A stretch of 64,000 nucleotides of DNA, taken from NCBI RefSeq assembly GCF_001550155.1, contig NZ_LRUF01000018.1, positions 1 to 64,000 on the forward strand. The letters are read 5' to 3'. Below are positions 38,314 through 46,978 of this stretch, piece after piece; positions within the stretch are counted from its first letter, which is position 1; the number at the start of each line of letters is the position of its first letter. The position numbers and the translations under genes are program-made. The notes below the pieces were generated by a model. It was not told the origin of the DNA and ran no database searches. It was given only the letters and a program-made list of their open reading frames with translations. The stretch is from Pseudoalteromonas arabiensis. GTDB lineage: Bacteria; Pseudomonadota; Gammaproteobacteria; Enterobacterales; Alteromonadaceae.

Positions 38314-38586
38314 ATGAGGTTACTTAAGCCACTTGTTGCTATTCCAAAGCGCTGTTTAGTCATGCTTATACGCGGCTATCAAAAATGGGTAAGCCCGTTA
38401 TTAGGCCCGCATTGTCGTTTTAATCCAACCTGCTCAAGTTATGCTATTCAAGCAATTAATTTGCATGGAAGTGTAAAAGGCAGTTGGTTAGCTGTTAAAC
38501 GCATATTAAAATGCCACCCTTTACATGCTGGTGGGGATGATCCCGTACCGGCAAAAAATCATATTAACCACCAACACGAGAAATAA
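38314..38586 (+). CDS. yidD: membrane protein insertion efficiency factor YidD
   Basis: 90 residues. Signature [30 protein letters not shown] with the conserved cysteines, then [15 protein letters not shown]. Peripheral inner-membrane protein that aids YidC-dependent insertion. In E. coli yidD overlaps rnpA; here they are 128 bp apart. Confidence 0.95.
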   Translation: MRLLKPLVAIPKRCLVMLIRGYQKWVSPLLGPHCRFNPTCSSYAIQAINLHGSVKGSWLAVKRILKCHPLHAGGDDPVPAKNHINHQHEK

Positions 38587-38594
38587 GAGCTGTT

Positions 38595-40226
38595 ATGGAA
38601 TCGCAACGCACGTTTTTATTAATCGGCTTGATGCTTGTGTCGTTTTTATTATTCCAAGAATGGAATAACGACTACAATGCACCAAAAGCTGATCCAAGTG
38701 CCACAACACAAACACAAGGCGCAACAACACCAGAATCAGATGAGTTTATTCCGGCATCATCTGACGGTGATGTACCTGCAGTTACAACTGCAAAGCGCTC
38801 AGTTATTGATGTAACAACTGATGTGTTTACTGTAAAAATTGACACCCGCGGTGGTGACATTATTGAAGCAGACCTACTTCAATATGAAGAGACAAAAGGA
38901 AGTGATACTCCTTACATGCTCCTAGGTGTGTTTGACGGTAAACAATACTTCTCACAAAGTGGCTTGATAGGCTTAAATGGCCCCGACGCAACAGTCAAAG
39001 GCCGCCCTGTTTACAAAACCACACAAAAAGCATTTACATTAAATGGTGATGAGCTGCGTGTTCCACTTGAATTCACTGACAGTAAAGGTATTACGTTTAC
39101 TAAGACTTATATTTTCAAAAAAGGTAATTACGCCGTTGATTTAGAGTACACAGTAAACAACGTAACAGCAGAGCCTATTCAAGTTCAGCTATACACGCAA
39201 GTTAAGCGTACTGTACAAGAAAAAGGTAGCTTAGTTGATCAAAACTACCTAGGTGCAGCTTACGGTACTGAAGAAGAGCCATACGAAAAGTACAGCTTCT
39301 CAGACATGGCTGATAAAAACCTCAACATCACTACATCTGGCGGTTATATCGCATTTATCCAACATTACTTCGTAAGTGCATGGGTGCCAAAGCAAGATCA
39401 ACAAAATACCCTTTACAGCAAACTAGTTGCTGGTAATGCAGCCATTATTGGTACTAAAGGTGAAGCGGTAAATGTTCAGGCAGGCTCACAAACGACTCTT
39501 TCTTCTACGTACTACATGGGCCCAAAAGAGTCTGATGTACTAGAAGCAATTCACCCAGACTTAGACCTCACAGTAGACTATGGTTGGTTATGGTTTATCT
39601 CTCAACCATTATTTGTATTACTGAAGTGGTTACACAGCATCCTAGGTAACTGGGGTCTGGCAATCATTGCAATTACGGTTATCGTTAAAACTGCAATGTA
39701 CCCACTTACAAAAGCGCAATATACGTCGATGGCGAAGATGCGCGCATTACAACCTAAAATGGCTGCTCTAAAAGAGAAGTATGGCGATGATCGTCAAAAA
39801 TTCGGTCAAGCTATGATGGAAATGTATAAGAAAGAAAAAGTGAACCCTATGGGTGGCTGTTTCCCTCTTTTACTACAAATGCCTATTTTCTTAGCCTTAT
39901 TCTACGTATTCCTAGAATCAACTGAGCTACGCCATGCTGAATTCGTTTTATGGTTAAATGACTTATCAGCAATGGACCCATACTATGTATTACCAGTTCT
40001 ATTTGGTTTAAGTATGTTCGTTACTCAGAAGCTGCAACCTATGACAGTTCAAGATCCTATGCAGCAAAAAATGATGACCTTTATGCCTGTAATCTTCTCA
40101 ATTTTCTTCTTATGGTTCCCATCTGGTCTAGTACTTTACTGGTTAGTATCGAACCTTATCTCAATCGCACAGATGCTAATCATCTACCGCGGTATGGAGA
40201 AAAAAGGTATTAAGGTAAGAGGCTAA
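38595..40226 (+). CDS. yidC: membrane protein insertase YidC
   Basis: 543 residues. N-terminal TM (MESQRTFLLIGLMLVSFLLFQEW), a large periplasmic beta-supersandwich domain (about 60-340), then five TM segments of the Oxa1 insertase core with WGLAIIAITVIVKTAMYPL and NPMGGCFPLLLQMPIFLALF. Inserts proteins into the inner membrane with or without Sec. It follows yidD by 8 bp. Confidence 0.98.
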   Translation: MESQRTFLLIGLMLVSFLLFQEWNNDYNAPKADPSATTQTQGATTPESDEFIPASSDGDVPAVTTAKRSVIDVTTDVFTVKIDTRGGDIIEADLLQYEETKGSDTPYMLLGVFDGKQYFSQSGLIGLNGPDATVKGRPVYKTTQKAFTLNGDELRVPLEFTDSKGITFTKTYIFKKGNYAVDLEYTVNNVTAEPIQVQLYTQVKRTVQEKGSLVDQNYLGAAYGTEEEPYEKYSFSDMADKNLNITTSGGYIAFIQHYFVSAWVPKQDQQNTLYSKLVAGNAAIIGTKGEAVNVQAGSQTTLSSTYYMGPKESDVLEAIHPDLDLTVDYGWLWFISQPLFVLLKWLHSILGNWGLAIIAITVIVKTAMYPLTKAQYTSMAKMRALQPKMAALKEKYGDDRQKFGQAMMEMYKKEKVNPMGGCFPLLLQMPIFLALFYVFLESTELRHAEFVLWLNDLSAMDPYYVLPVLFGLSMFVTQKLQPMTVQDPMQQKMMTFMPVIFSIFFLWFPSGLVLYWLVSNLISIAQMLIIYRGMEKKGIKVRG

Positions 40227-40240
40227 ACTCTTAACCCAAC

Positions 40241-40267
40241 AAAAAAGGCGCTAACTGCGCCTTTTTT
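40241..40267. terminator. bidirectional terminator between yidC and the PepSY gene
   Basis: Perfect stem AAAAAAGGCGC / GCGCCTTTTTT with TAACT loop. It serves both convergent genes. Confidence 0.92.
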
Positions 40268-40282
40268 CATACCTGAAAATAG

Positions 40283-41488
40283 CTAACCCAGAATCGGAGA
40301 ATAAACCTGATTGGGTACACTGCGCTCAGTAAAGCTCAAACTTGTTGTTAGTAGCGAAGCAACCACCAAACCGATTGCAATCATCCCTGATAATCCAAGC
40401 CACTTTACAGCCGTTGTTTTACGCTTAACCCTAAGCCAACTCATATAGATGCCAGCAGCGCTTACAAAGCTCATCAATGCACCAAATAACCCCCAAATAA
40501 GCTTGGTACCAATTCCTGCAAAGTTACCAAAATGCAAAGGATCAGCGGTATCGGTGATTCTTGCGACAATAGGTAATTGTTCCCCTTTTTGTATGCCAAG
40601 AACTTCACCGGAGCTTGGCTCCAAATACACACGATTAGCACGTAGACGAAGTAAAATATCATTGTTATAACCACGCACTTCAATAGGTTGATCCGCTTTA
40701 TTAGGATAACGAATATAGCGAATATCAAGGCTGGGAAATGCCTGTTGAGCGGCCTCATAAGCAGCAGCTAAACTAATTGGCGATACATCTTTACGAGGAC
40801 TTTGTTTTTTAAACTCACTCACAGCTGGTGGAGCAGAAACAGTGTGTGGCACTTTTGCGGTTTGCAGCCCATGTTCGACTAAATACCAAATCCCTGTAAT
40901 TGCCATCACAGCAATAAACCATAAACTCCAAAGCCCTAACAGCTTATGCCAATCAGACCAACTACTGCGCTTATCAAGGCTAAGCGCAGCAGGCTTTTTT
41001 ATAAAGCCTTGCCACCAGCGCCGATACACATAAAAACTCGAAACCAATAAAATAACGAGTAACATACTCAAACTGGTGACGATTAATTTACCTGTCCAGC
41101 CCATCGACAAGTTCATATGCCAGTTACGTAAAAACCGCGATATCCGCGCCCACTCTCCTCCACCGAGTAAGGTGCCGGTTGCTGCATCTAAATAAACAAA
41201 ACGAAATGAGTCACCAACTTTAAGGGCCGCTTCAGTGGCAAGGTAATCTTGCTTATGACGTTGTATATAGAGTATCTGAGCTTGCGGATAATGCTTATTA
41301 AGGGTGTTTTCGAGAGCAAGGTAGTTAGTAGAGGAAGAAGAACTTAAAGCACGGTACTTAGCGCCTGTTAAGTACTCGAGTTCATGGCTTAACGTAGCGA
41401 GTGTGCCCGATACGCAAGTAACAAAAAGCAGGACTCCAACAAAGAGTCCTGCCCAAGAGTGTAAGTTAAACCAACTTTTAGCGTTCAC
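40283..41488 (-). CDS. PepSY-associated TM protein, siderophore-linked (putative iron reductase)
   Basis: 401 residues with a GTG start. TM1 near 10-32 (WAGLFVGVLLFVTCVSGTLA), a periplasmic PepSY region, further TM segments near 140-160, 190-210 and 335-355, and a final TM (GMIAIGLVVASLLTTS). PepSY_TM proteins paired with TonB receptors are thought to reduce ferric siderophores in the periplasm. Here it starts 9 bp after the receptor gene and shares its likely Fur control. Confidence 0.88.
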   Translation of the reverse strand: MNAKSWFNLHSWAGLFVGVLLFVTCVSGTLATLSHELEYLTGAKYRALSSSSSTNYLALENTLNKHYPQAQILYIQRHKQDYLATEAALKVGDSFRFVYLDAATGTLLGGGEWARISRFLRNWHMNLSMGWTGKLIVTSLSMLLVILLVSSFYVYRRWWQGFIKKPAALSLDKRSSWSDWHKLLGLWSLWFIAVMAITGIWYLVEHGLQTAKVPHTVSAPPAVSEFKKQSPRKDVSPISLAAAYEAAQQAFPSLDIRYIRYPNKADQPIEVRGYNNDILLRLRANRVYLEPSSGEVLGIQKGEQLPIVARITDTADPLHFGNFAGIGTKLIWGLFGALMSFVSAAGIYMSWLRVKRKTTAVKWLGLSGMIAIGLVVASLLTTSLSFTERSVPNQVYSPILG

Positions 41489-41497
41489 ACGCCACCA

Positions 41498-43645
41498 TTA
41501 AAAGCTATATTTAGCACTTAAATAGACACGGCGTGGTTCACCAGGAAAGTGCCCTGTTCGCTCGATAAAGCCGCTGCTTGCGTATTCTTTATCAAACACG
41601 TTCTTAACTGATAGCTGCCATTGCCAGTTATCGACCCTTGTTTGCCACGCCATGTTGTAAACAGTGTAAGGTTTAACGTGTTGGCCACCTAAACTAAGCT
41701 GTTCATCAACATAATCTAAGCCAGCAGAAATGGATGACGATAAGCTAGGTAGCTCATAGCGTGTCCATATACCTAGAGTATTTTGCGGCGCGTTAGCAAA
41801 TTTATCGCTATCAGGAATTTGGTTAGTAATACTATCATTTGCTTCAGTGATACGGGTATCATTATAAGCATAGCTTGCAGTAACTACCCAGCGCTCAGTG
41901 ATGTCACCAACCACTTCGAGTTCAAAACCTTTACTTTGTACTTCACCAACGGCAACTAAATCATCAACGCCGTCACCTGCAACATCACCTAATAAGCTAG
42001 GCTGCAGGATATTTTTGCGGACAATATCGTACACAGCCATATTAACAGCAAGTGTGTCTTCTAATAATTTAGTTCTTAAACCCAACTCATTAATACGGCT
42101 AGTCTCTGGCGAGAATGGGCCGCCTTTAGCTGTTTCTTGATTACTGGCACTTTGCGGTACAAAGCCAGTACCATGTAACGCATAAGGGAAGAACATATTG
42201 TTAATGTTATAGCTGGTACCAATTCGGTAGGTTAAGTCGCTATCAGAAAACTCTGTTTGATTTAACAAATCTTTATCTTCAAAACGATCATACCTTAAGC
42301 CAGCAGTCACACTCCAATTTGCGGTGATATCTAGCTGGTCTTGCAAGTACGCACCAAAACGGGTGCTATTCGTTTTGCCAAGCCTTGGTGTAATACTATC
42401 AAGGTCATAATCATCAGCAGAGGTTAAACCATATTCAGGGTTGTTAAGAGCAAGACCAGGTACAGGGCCACCTTTACTTTGTTGTGTAGCTGTACGGTAA
42501 ACGCTTTCAAAATCATGTTCATACCAATCACTACCAAACAGCACTTGATGCTGCATGTCTGCCACTACAAATTCTGCAATCGCATTAGCTGTTAAGCTAA
42601 AGCCTTTGTTCTCACGTACTTGATCACGAAACTCACGGTGGCTCCAATCAACAATACCGTCGTCATCTGTATCAACGAGGCCTCTTGGTTCATGGTAGTT
42701 TTGCACTTCTTTGTTATCAAAATAACGTGCTGTAACATCTGTGCGCCAAACATCATTAAACTCATGTTTTAAAGTAGCCTGATAAACATGGGCTTCAACA
42801 TTTTGAAAGTCTGTCGCCTCGTTATGATTCCAGCTAATATCAGTTAGAAAATTGCCATTATCATCGGCAGGTACACCACGTAAACGTGCTCCACCCAACT
42901 CTTGCTCTATATAGGTATACTGAGTGGTCAATTCGGTTGCACTATTTATAAACCACGTATAACCAAGATCAACAATGGTATTATCGCTGCTAGTATTAGC
43001 GCGGAATGGTTTTTCAGTATCACGGTAAAGACCAATACGATAAGCATGGTTATCAAGTGACTCACTTAAAGTCCCCGTGCTTTCTAATGCGCCACTGAAG
43101 AAGTCATCATTCCCCACTTCCACTTCAATACTGTGCTCACTGGTGAATTTAGGCTTCTTAGTTACATAGTTAATAATACCGCCTGGATTACCACTGCCGT
43201 ATATAGCACCAGCAGGCCCTTTTAAAACCGCAACTTGTTCAATATTAAATAATTGCGGTACAGCAAAGCCATTGAAAGGATCGCCCTTCACACCATCGTA
43301 TAAAATCTCATCTTGGCGAAAGCCACGGAATGTCACGCCCGAATAACTAAAAGCATTAACACCAGCAATATTGCTATAAAGGTCGGTAATTTGCCGAGCA
43401 GCCTGATCGCTAATCAGCTCCTGCGGCAAAATTTGAATTGACTGAGGAATTTTCTCTAAAGGTGTATTGGTACGAGTAGCAAAGCTAGACTCGGTTGGCC
43501 GATATAAAGAAAACGCACGACCAACAACTTCTATTTTTTCGAGTTCTTTTAAATCATTTTGATCAGAAGTAGCAACTTCAGTTTGCGAATGAGCAATACC
43601 TGAAAAACCCGCAGCAAGAGCAATAAAAACAGCAGAAAAACGCAT
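41498..43645 (-). CDS. TonB-dependent siderophore receptor
   Basis: 715 residues from MRFSAVFIALAAGFSGIAHS, a signal peptide (an upstream TTG start is less likely). A plug domain (about 50-160) has IPQSIQILPQELI and LKGPAGAIYGSGNPGGIINYVTKKP, typical of ferrichrome/rhodotorulate-type receptors. A 22-strand barrel ends in RRVYLSAKYSF with the C-terminal Phe of outer-membrane proteins. The siderophore is not identifiable. Operon with the PepSY gene. Confidence 0.93.
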   Translation of the reverse strand: MRFSAVFIALAAGFSGIAHSQTEVATSDQNDLKELEKIEVVGRAFSLYRPTESSFATRTNTPLEKIPQSIQILPQELISDQAARQITDLYSNIAGVNAFSYSGVTFRGFRQDEILYDGVKGDPFNGFAVPQLFNIEQVAVLKGPAGAIYGSGNPGGIINYVTKKPKFTSEHSIEVEVGNDDFFSGALESTGTLSESLDNHAYRIGLYRDTEKPFRANTSSDNTIVDLGYTWFINSATELTTQYTYIEQELGGARLRGVPADDNGNFLTDISWNHNEATDFQNVEAHVYQATLKHEFNDVWRTDVTARYFDNKEVQNYHEPRGLVDTDDDGIVDWSHREFRDQVRENKGFSLTANAIAEFVVADMQHQVLFGSDWYEHDFESVYRTATQQSKGGPVPGLALNNPEYGLTSADDYDLDSITPRLGKTNSTRFGAYLQDQLDITANWSVTAGLRYDRFEDKDLLNQTEFSDSDLTYRIGTSYNINNMFFPYALHGTGFVPQSASNQETAKGGPFSPETSRINELGLRTKLLEDTLAVNMAVYDIVRKNILQPSLLGDVAGDGVDDLVAVGEVQSKGFELEVVGDITERWVVTASYAYNDTRITEANDSITNQIPDSDKFANAPQNTLGIWTRYELPSLSSSISAGLDYVDEQLSLGGQHVKPYTVYNMAWQTRVDNWQWQLSVKNVFDKEYASSGFIERTGHFPGEPRRVYLSAKYSF

Positions 43646-43685
43646 AATAAAAAGGGACAAGATTAATAATGCGCAACATGTTAAT

Positions 43686-43704
43686 GAATATAATTATCAT
43701 TTGC
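43686..43704 (-). promoter_or_regulatory. candidate Fur box upstream of the TonB receptor
   Basis: On the minus strand GCAAATGATAATTATATTC matches 14 of 19 positions of the Fur consensus, including the central ATGATAAT. It lies about 40 bp upstream of the receptor start. Confidence 0.7.
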
Positions 43705-43854
43705 AATATGTGTTTATTATTAATTAAAGCTAAATAAAGTATTACTTACATCAGGCTTTTGCTACTTCATTACTCAAACAGCTATTCGCATGAAATTAAG
43801 CCATAGGTTACAATAGAGCCAGCATTCATTCTTTTATTGGCATTATTTCATCGC

Positions 43855-45219
43855 ATGATTAATCAAGACACAATTGCAGCACAAGCGACCGCACCTGGAC
43901 GTGGTGGGGTTGGTATTATTCGCGTCTCTGGCAGCTTAGCTAAAACAGTGGCAGAGCACATTATTGGCCGTTGCCCTAAAACACGTTACGCAGACTATGT
44001 GCCCTTTAAAAGCTTGAGCGGTGAACAGCTTGACCAAGGTATTGCTATTTACTTCCAAGGGCCAAACTCATTTACCGGCGAAGACGTACTTGAACTACAA
44101 GGTCACGGCGGTCCTGTTGTATTAGATATGCTATTAAAAGAGATTAGCCAAATTGACGGTGTTCGTTTAGCAAAACCAGGAGAGTTCTCTGAGCGCGCAT
44201 TTATGAATGACAAGCTTGATTTAACTCAAGCTGAGGCAATTGCCGACCTCATCAATGCAACCAGTGAACAAGCTGCAAAAAGTGCACTCCAATCTCTACA
44301 AGGTGAATTTTCTAAGCACATCGAAACGCTGGTGGAGAAAGTCATTCACCTACGTATGTATGTTGAGGCCGCGATTGATTTTCCAGATGAAGAAATCGAC
44401 TTCCTATCAGACGGTAAAGTATCCGCAGATCTCAATGCTATTATTGATCAATTAGAGAATGTAACTCAGCAAGCTAAGCAAGGTAGCATCATGCGTGAAG
44501 GTATGCGTGTTGTTATTGCCGGTCGCCCTAATGCTGGTAAATCAAGCTTATTAAATGCGTTAGCTGGCCGAGATGCAGCTATCGTTACCGAAATAGCAGG
44601 CACGACACGTGATGTATTACGTGAGCATATTCACATTGACGGTATGCCACTGCATATTATTGATACCGCAGGTCTGCGTGAAAGCCCAGATAAAGTTGAG
44701 CAAATTGGTATTGAGCGCGCATGGGATGAAATTAACCAAGCCGATCGCGTACTATTTATGTTAGATGGCACAGATACATCAGCCACTGACCCCCATGATA
44801 TCTGGCCGGAGTTTATGGCCAAGTTACCAGAAGGTATGGGCGTTACTGTGATCCGCAATAAGGCCGATATTTCTGGTGAAAATGTCGGTATGGATGAACA
44901 TGATCAATATCCGGTGATCCGTTTAAGTGCTAAAAATGCAGAAGGTATAGAGTTAGTTCGTACTCACTTAAAGGCATGTATTGGTTTCCAAGGTGCCACT
45001 GAAGGTGGATTCATGGCGCGCCGTCGTCACTTAGATGCACTTGATCACGCAGCCTATCATTTAAACACGGGCAAAGAGCAATTAGAGATGCATATTGCTG
45101 GTGAGATCCTGGCTGAAGAATTACGCCTAACTCAACAGTTCTTAAATGAGATAACGGGTGAATTTACCTCTGATGACTTACTAGGGAAAATATTTAGTTC
45201 GTTCTGTATCGGTAAATAA
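43855..45219 (+). CDS. mnmE: tRNA modification GTPase MnmE (TrmE/ThdF)
   Basis: 454 residues from [18 protein letters not shown], exactly the E. coli length; a TTG 6 codons upstream is possible. An N-terminal folate-binding domain and a helical domain surround a G domain with [12 protein letters not shown] (G1), DTAG (G3) and NKAD (G4). The C-terminal FCIGK supplies the conserved Cys. With MnmG it makes the cmnm5U34 wobble modification. Its last 15 bases are the integration site of the island that follows, and the stop codon is kept. Confidence 0.98.
   Translation: MINQDTIAAQATAPGRGGVGIIRVSGSLAKTVAEHIIGRCPKTRYADYVPFKSLSGEQLDQGIAIYFQGPNSFTGEDVLELQGHGGPVVLDMLLKEISQIDGVRLAKPGEFSERAFMNDKLDLTQAEAIADLINATSEQAAKSALQSLQGEFSKHIETLVEKVIHLRMYVEAAIDFPDEEIDFLSDGKVSADLNAIIDQLENVTQQAKQGSIMREGMRVVIAGRPNAGKSSLLNALAGRDAAIVTEIAGTTRDVLREHIHIDGMPLHIIDTAGLRESPDKVEQIGIERAWDEINQADRVLFMLDGTDTSATDPHDIWPEFMAKLPEGMGVTVIRNKADISGENVGMDEHDQYPVIRLSAKNAEGIELVRTHLKACIGFQGATEGGFMARRRHLDALDHAAYHLNTGKEQLEMHIAGEILAEELRLTQQFLNEITGEFTSDDLLGKIFSSFCIGK
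45205..45219 (+). repeat. left attachment site in mnmE
   Basis: TGTATCGGTAAATAA, coding the last residues CIGK and stop of MnmE. It is identical to 57411-57425. Confidence 0.92.
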
Positions 45220-45308
45220 CAAGGTAAACCAAAGGAAACAAACATCCAATTAAAGTTAAAATACCTAATACATTCATACATTTAATAACTTTTTTATCTT
45301 TCTCTAGC

Positions 45309-45382
45309 TTCCTTTAGTTTCATAATATGGGCCTCGAATGGCCCACCTACTTCTTTGTTGTGGGCCACTATTGGTCCACCAA
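45309..45382. repeat. left-end integrase arm-type motifs
   Basis: TTCCTTTAGTTT (45309-45320) and GTGGGCCAC...CCACCAA (45360-45382) recur in the same order and orientation at the right end (57308-57319 and 57347-57369, the latter 18 of 23 matching). A related GGGCC/GGCCC motif is at 45328-45347. Probably integrase arm or excisionase sites; inference. Confidence 0.6.
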
Positions 45383-45395
45383 AGAGGAAGTTATT

Positions 45396-46529
45396 ATGAA
45401 ACTAACCATCGAGAAAAAATCACCTGATAGCACAGGCCGCCAACAACTACTGTTAACCAGAAATTATGGTTCTTACCTAAATGAAAATGGCAAACGAGTA
45501 AAACGCCGTAAAAGACAATCATTAGACTTGTTTATTTATGCCACTCCTAAAGACAAGTTCCAACGTGACCATAATAAAAAGACTCTAGATATTTCTGAAA
45601 AGATAAGAGCGCAAGCGATTGTCGATTTAGCTAACAACAAGCATCACTTTGAAGACTCAGAAAAACAGCAAGAAAGCTTTTATAGCTACATGCAGCAAAT
45701 AATAAATGACAAAGAGCACACAGACAGCAAATCAAATGTATCGCTATGGGAATCATCATTAATCCATTTGCAAAAGTACTGTGAGGGTAACCCTTTATCC
45801 TTTGCTGACTTCGATGCTGATGTGTTATTAGGGTTCAGAACATACTTAATAAAACATGCACGAACAAAGTCAGATAAGCTACTTTCTTCAAATACTACAT
45901 CATGCTATTTCAATAAAGTGAGAGCGGCTTTAAACAAAGCATTTCACGAAGGCATTATTCGCCGAAATCCTGTAAACGAAGTAAAAAGCATCAAGATAGA
46001 ACAAAACCCTCGTAATTACTTAGAAGAGGAAGAAGTAACAGCTCTTTATAGAACAGAGTGCCGATATGATGTACTAAAGCGAGCATTCTTATTCGGATGC
46101 CTGACAGGTATGCGCTGGAGCGATATTCAAAAACTAACGTGGGATCGAATAGCTTTAAAAGAGCAACGCGCGACGTTCAGACATACGAAAACAAAACATC
46201 TCCAGTACCTTGATTTACCCGACGATGCGATCAGCTTATTAGGTTCGCAAGGAGAAGCCCATGAACGTGTTTTTAAAGGCTTAAGATACTCGAGCTATAC
46301 TAACGTAGCCCTAACCCAATGGATGCTCAGAGCAGGTATTACAAAGCACATAACCTTTCACTGCGCGAGACACACATTTGCAGTCCGTATGTTAACTAAT
46401 GATATCGATATCTATACGGTATCAAAGCTACTAGGCCACTCAGAGTTAAAAACAACACAAATTTACTCTGATATAGTTGAGCGTAAGCGAAAAGAAGCGA
46501 TGACCACCCTACCTAGTCTATTTCAATAA
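45396..46529 (+). CDS. tyrosine-type site-specific integrase of the island
   Basis: 377 residues from MKLTIEKKSP (RBS AAAGAGGAAG); an open frame extends 23 codons upstream through the putative arm sites and is less likely. It has an N-terminal arm-binding domain (LTRNYGSYLNENGKR), a SAM-like core-binding domain (about 85-190) and a catalytic domain with Arg240, His322-x-x-Arg325, His348 and nucleophile Tyr357 (TTQIYSD). The domain style resembles phage_int_SAM_5 integrases best known from Bacteroidetes. Located next to attL, so it probably drives integration at mnmE. Confidence 0.93.
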   Translation: MKLTIEKKSPDSTGRQQLLLTRNYGSYLNENGKRVKRRKRQSLDLFIYATPKDKFQRDHNKKTLDISEKIRAQAIVDLANNKHHFEDSEKQQESFYSYMQQIINDKEHTDSKSNVSLWESSLIHLQKYCEGNPLSFADFDADVLLGFRTYLIKHARTKSDKLLSSNTTSCYFNKVRAALNKAFHEGIIRRNPVNEVKSIKIEQNPRNYLEEEEVTALYRTECRYDVLKRAFLFGCLTGMRWSDIQKLTWDRIALKEQRATFRHTKTKHLQYLDLPDDAISLLGSQGEAHERVFKGLRYSSYTNVALTQWMLRAGITKHITFHCARHTFAVRMLTNDIDIYTVSKLLGHSELKTTQIYSDIVERKRKEAMTTLPSLFQ

Positions 46530-46978
46530 AGGATATTAGGTTGGGAAATATGGGAAACTGGGAAAGTTTAATAAAAACAGTTAAATATAATTTTATTTAC
46601 CTTCCCTCTTTCCCGTTTTTATTTGAAAAGCCAGTTGTATCCAGGAGGTGTGAAAGCGTCGAGTGCTTGCCACTCAGAGCGCCGCATACCTCTTGGATAA
46701 CCTTCACTACGCAGAGAAAAGCCCGTCAAGCTAGAAATCGCCCGCAGGGTTGCGAAGCAAGGGGGCCCCGCTTGCGGGGTTCCGATTTATGGCTTTAAGG
46801 GGTTTGAAAGGAGTGGTTTCGGTCCTAATGTTGATCTTCCATTTCTACTTAAAAATCATAATCAATTTGTGCTGGCAATCCACCGTATTTCGAATTAGTG
46901 TTATGGTTACATAAATTATGTTACGAAAAATTAATTGCCTTACCACTGTAGAAATGTATGGGACCGCTTAATACGCCC
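46530..46978. other. gene-free region between integrase and S8 protease
   Basis: 450 bp without a convincing gene. It starts with three GGGAAA motifs (46541-46566) and TTTCCCGTTTTT (46609-46620), both echoed near 55620-55647. The centre (46638-46797) is strongly structured, and the right part is plain AT-rich DNA downstream of the minus-strand protease gene. Confidence 0.6.
46638..46797. ncRNA. candidate structured RNA or hairpin DNA element
   Basis: Two adjacent folds. (1) 46638-46699: outer arms TATCCAGGAGGTGTG / CATACCTCTTGGATA (two mismatched or wobble pairs) enclosing GAGTG-CTTGC-CACTC. (2) 46718-46796: nested stems AAAGCC/GGCTTT, AAATCG/CGATTT and CCCGCA/TGCGGG around inner TTGC/GCAA and GGGGCCCC. 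It is much more GC-rich than the surroundings. It could be a non-coding RNA, a recombination substrate or a replication site. No family was recognised. Confidence 0.45.

Noticed and set aside
43855..45219. mnmE disrupted by the island
   Set aside because: The direct repeat restores the last codons and stop. The protein is full length and ends in CIGK.
46638..46797. Retron, attC or IS200/IS605-end interpretation of the hairpins
   Set aside because: There is no reverse transcriptase, no tnpA/tnpB, and no RYYYAAC/GTTRRRY core sites.
46541..46798. 85-residue open frame over the structured segment
   Set aside because: Its codons coincide with the nested stems and the GGGAAA motifs. The composition is not protein-like.
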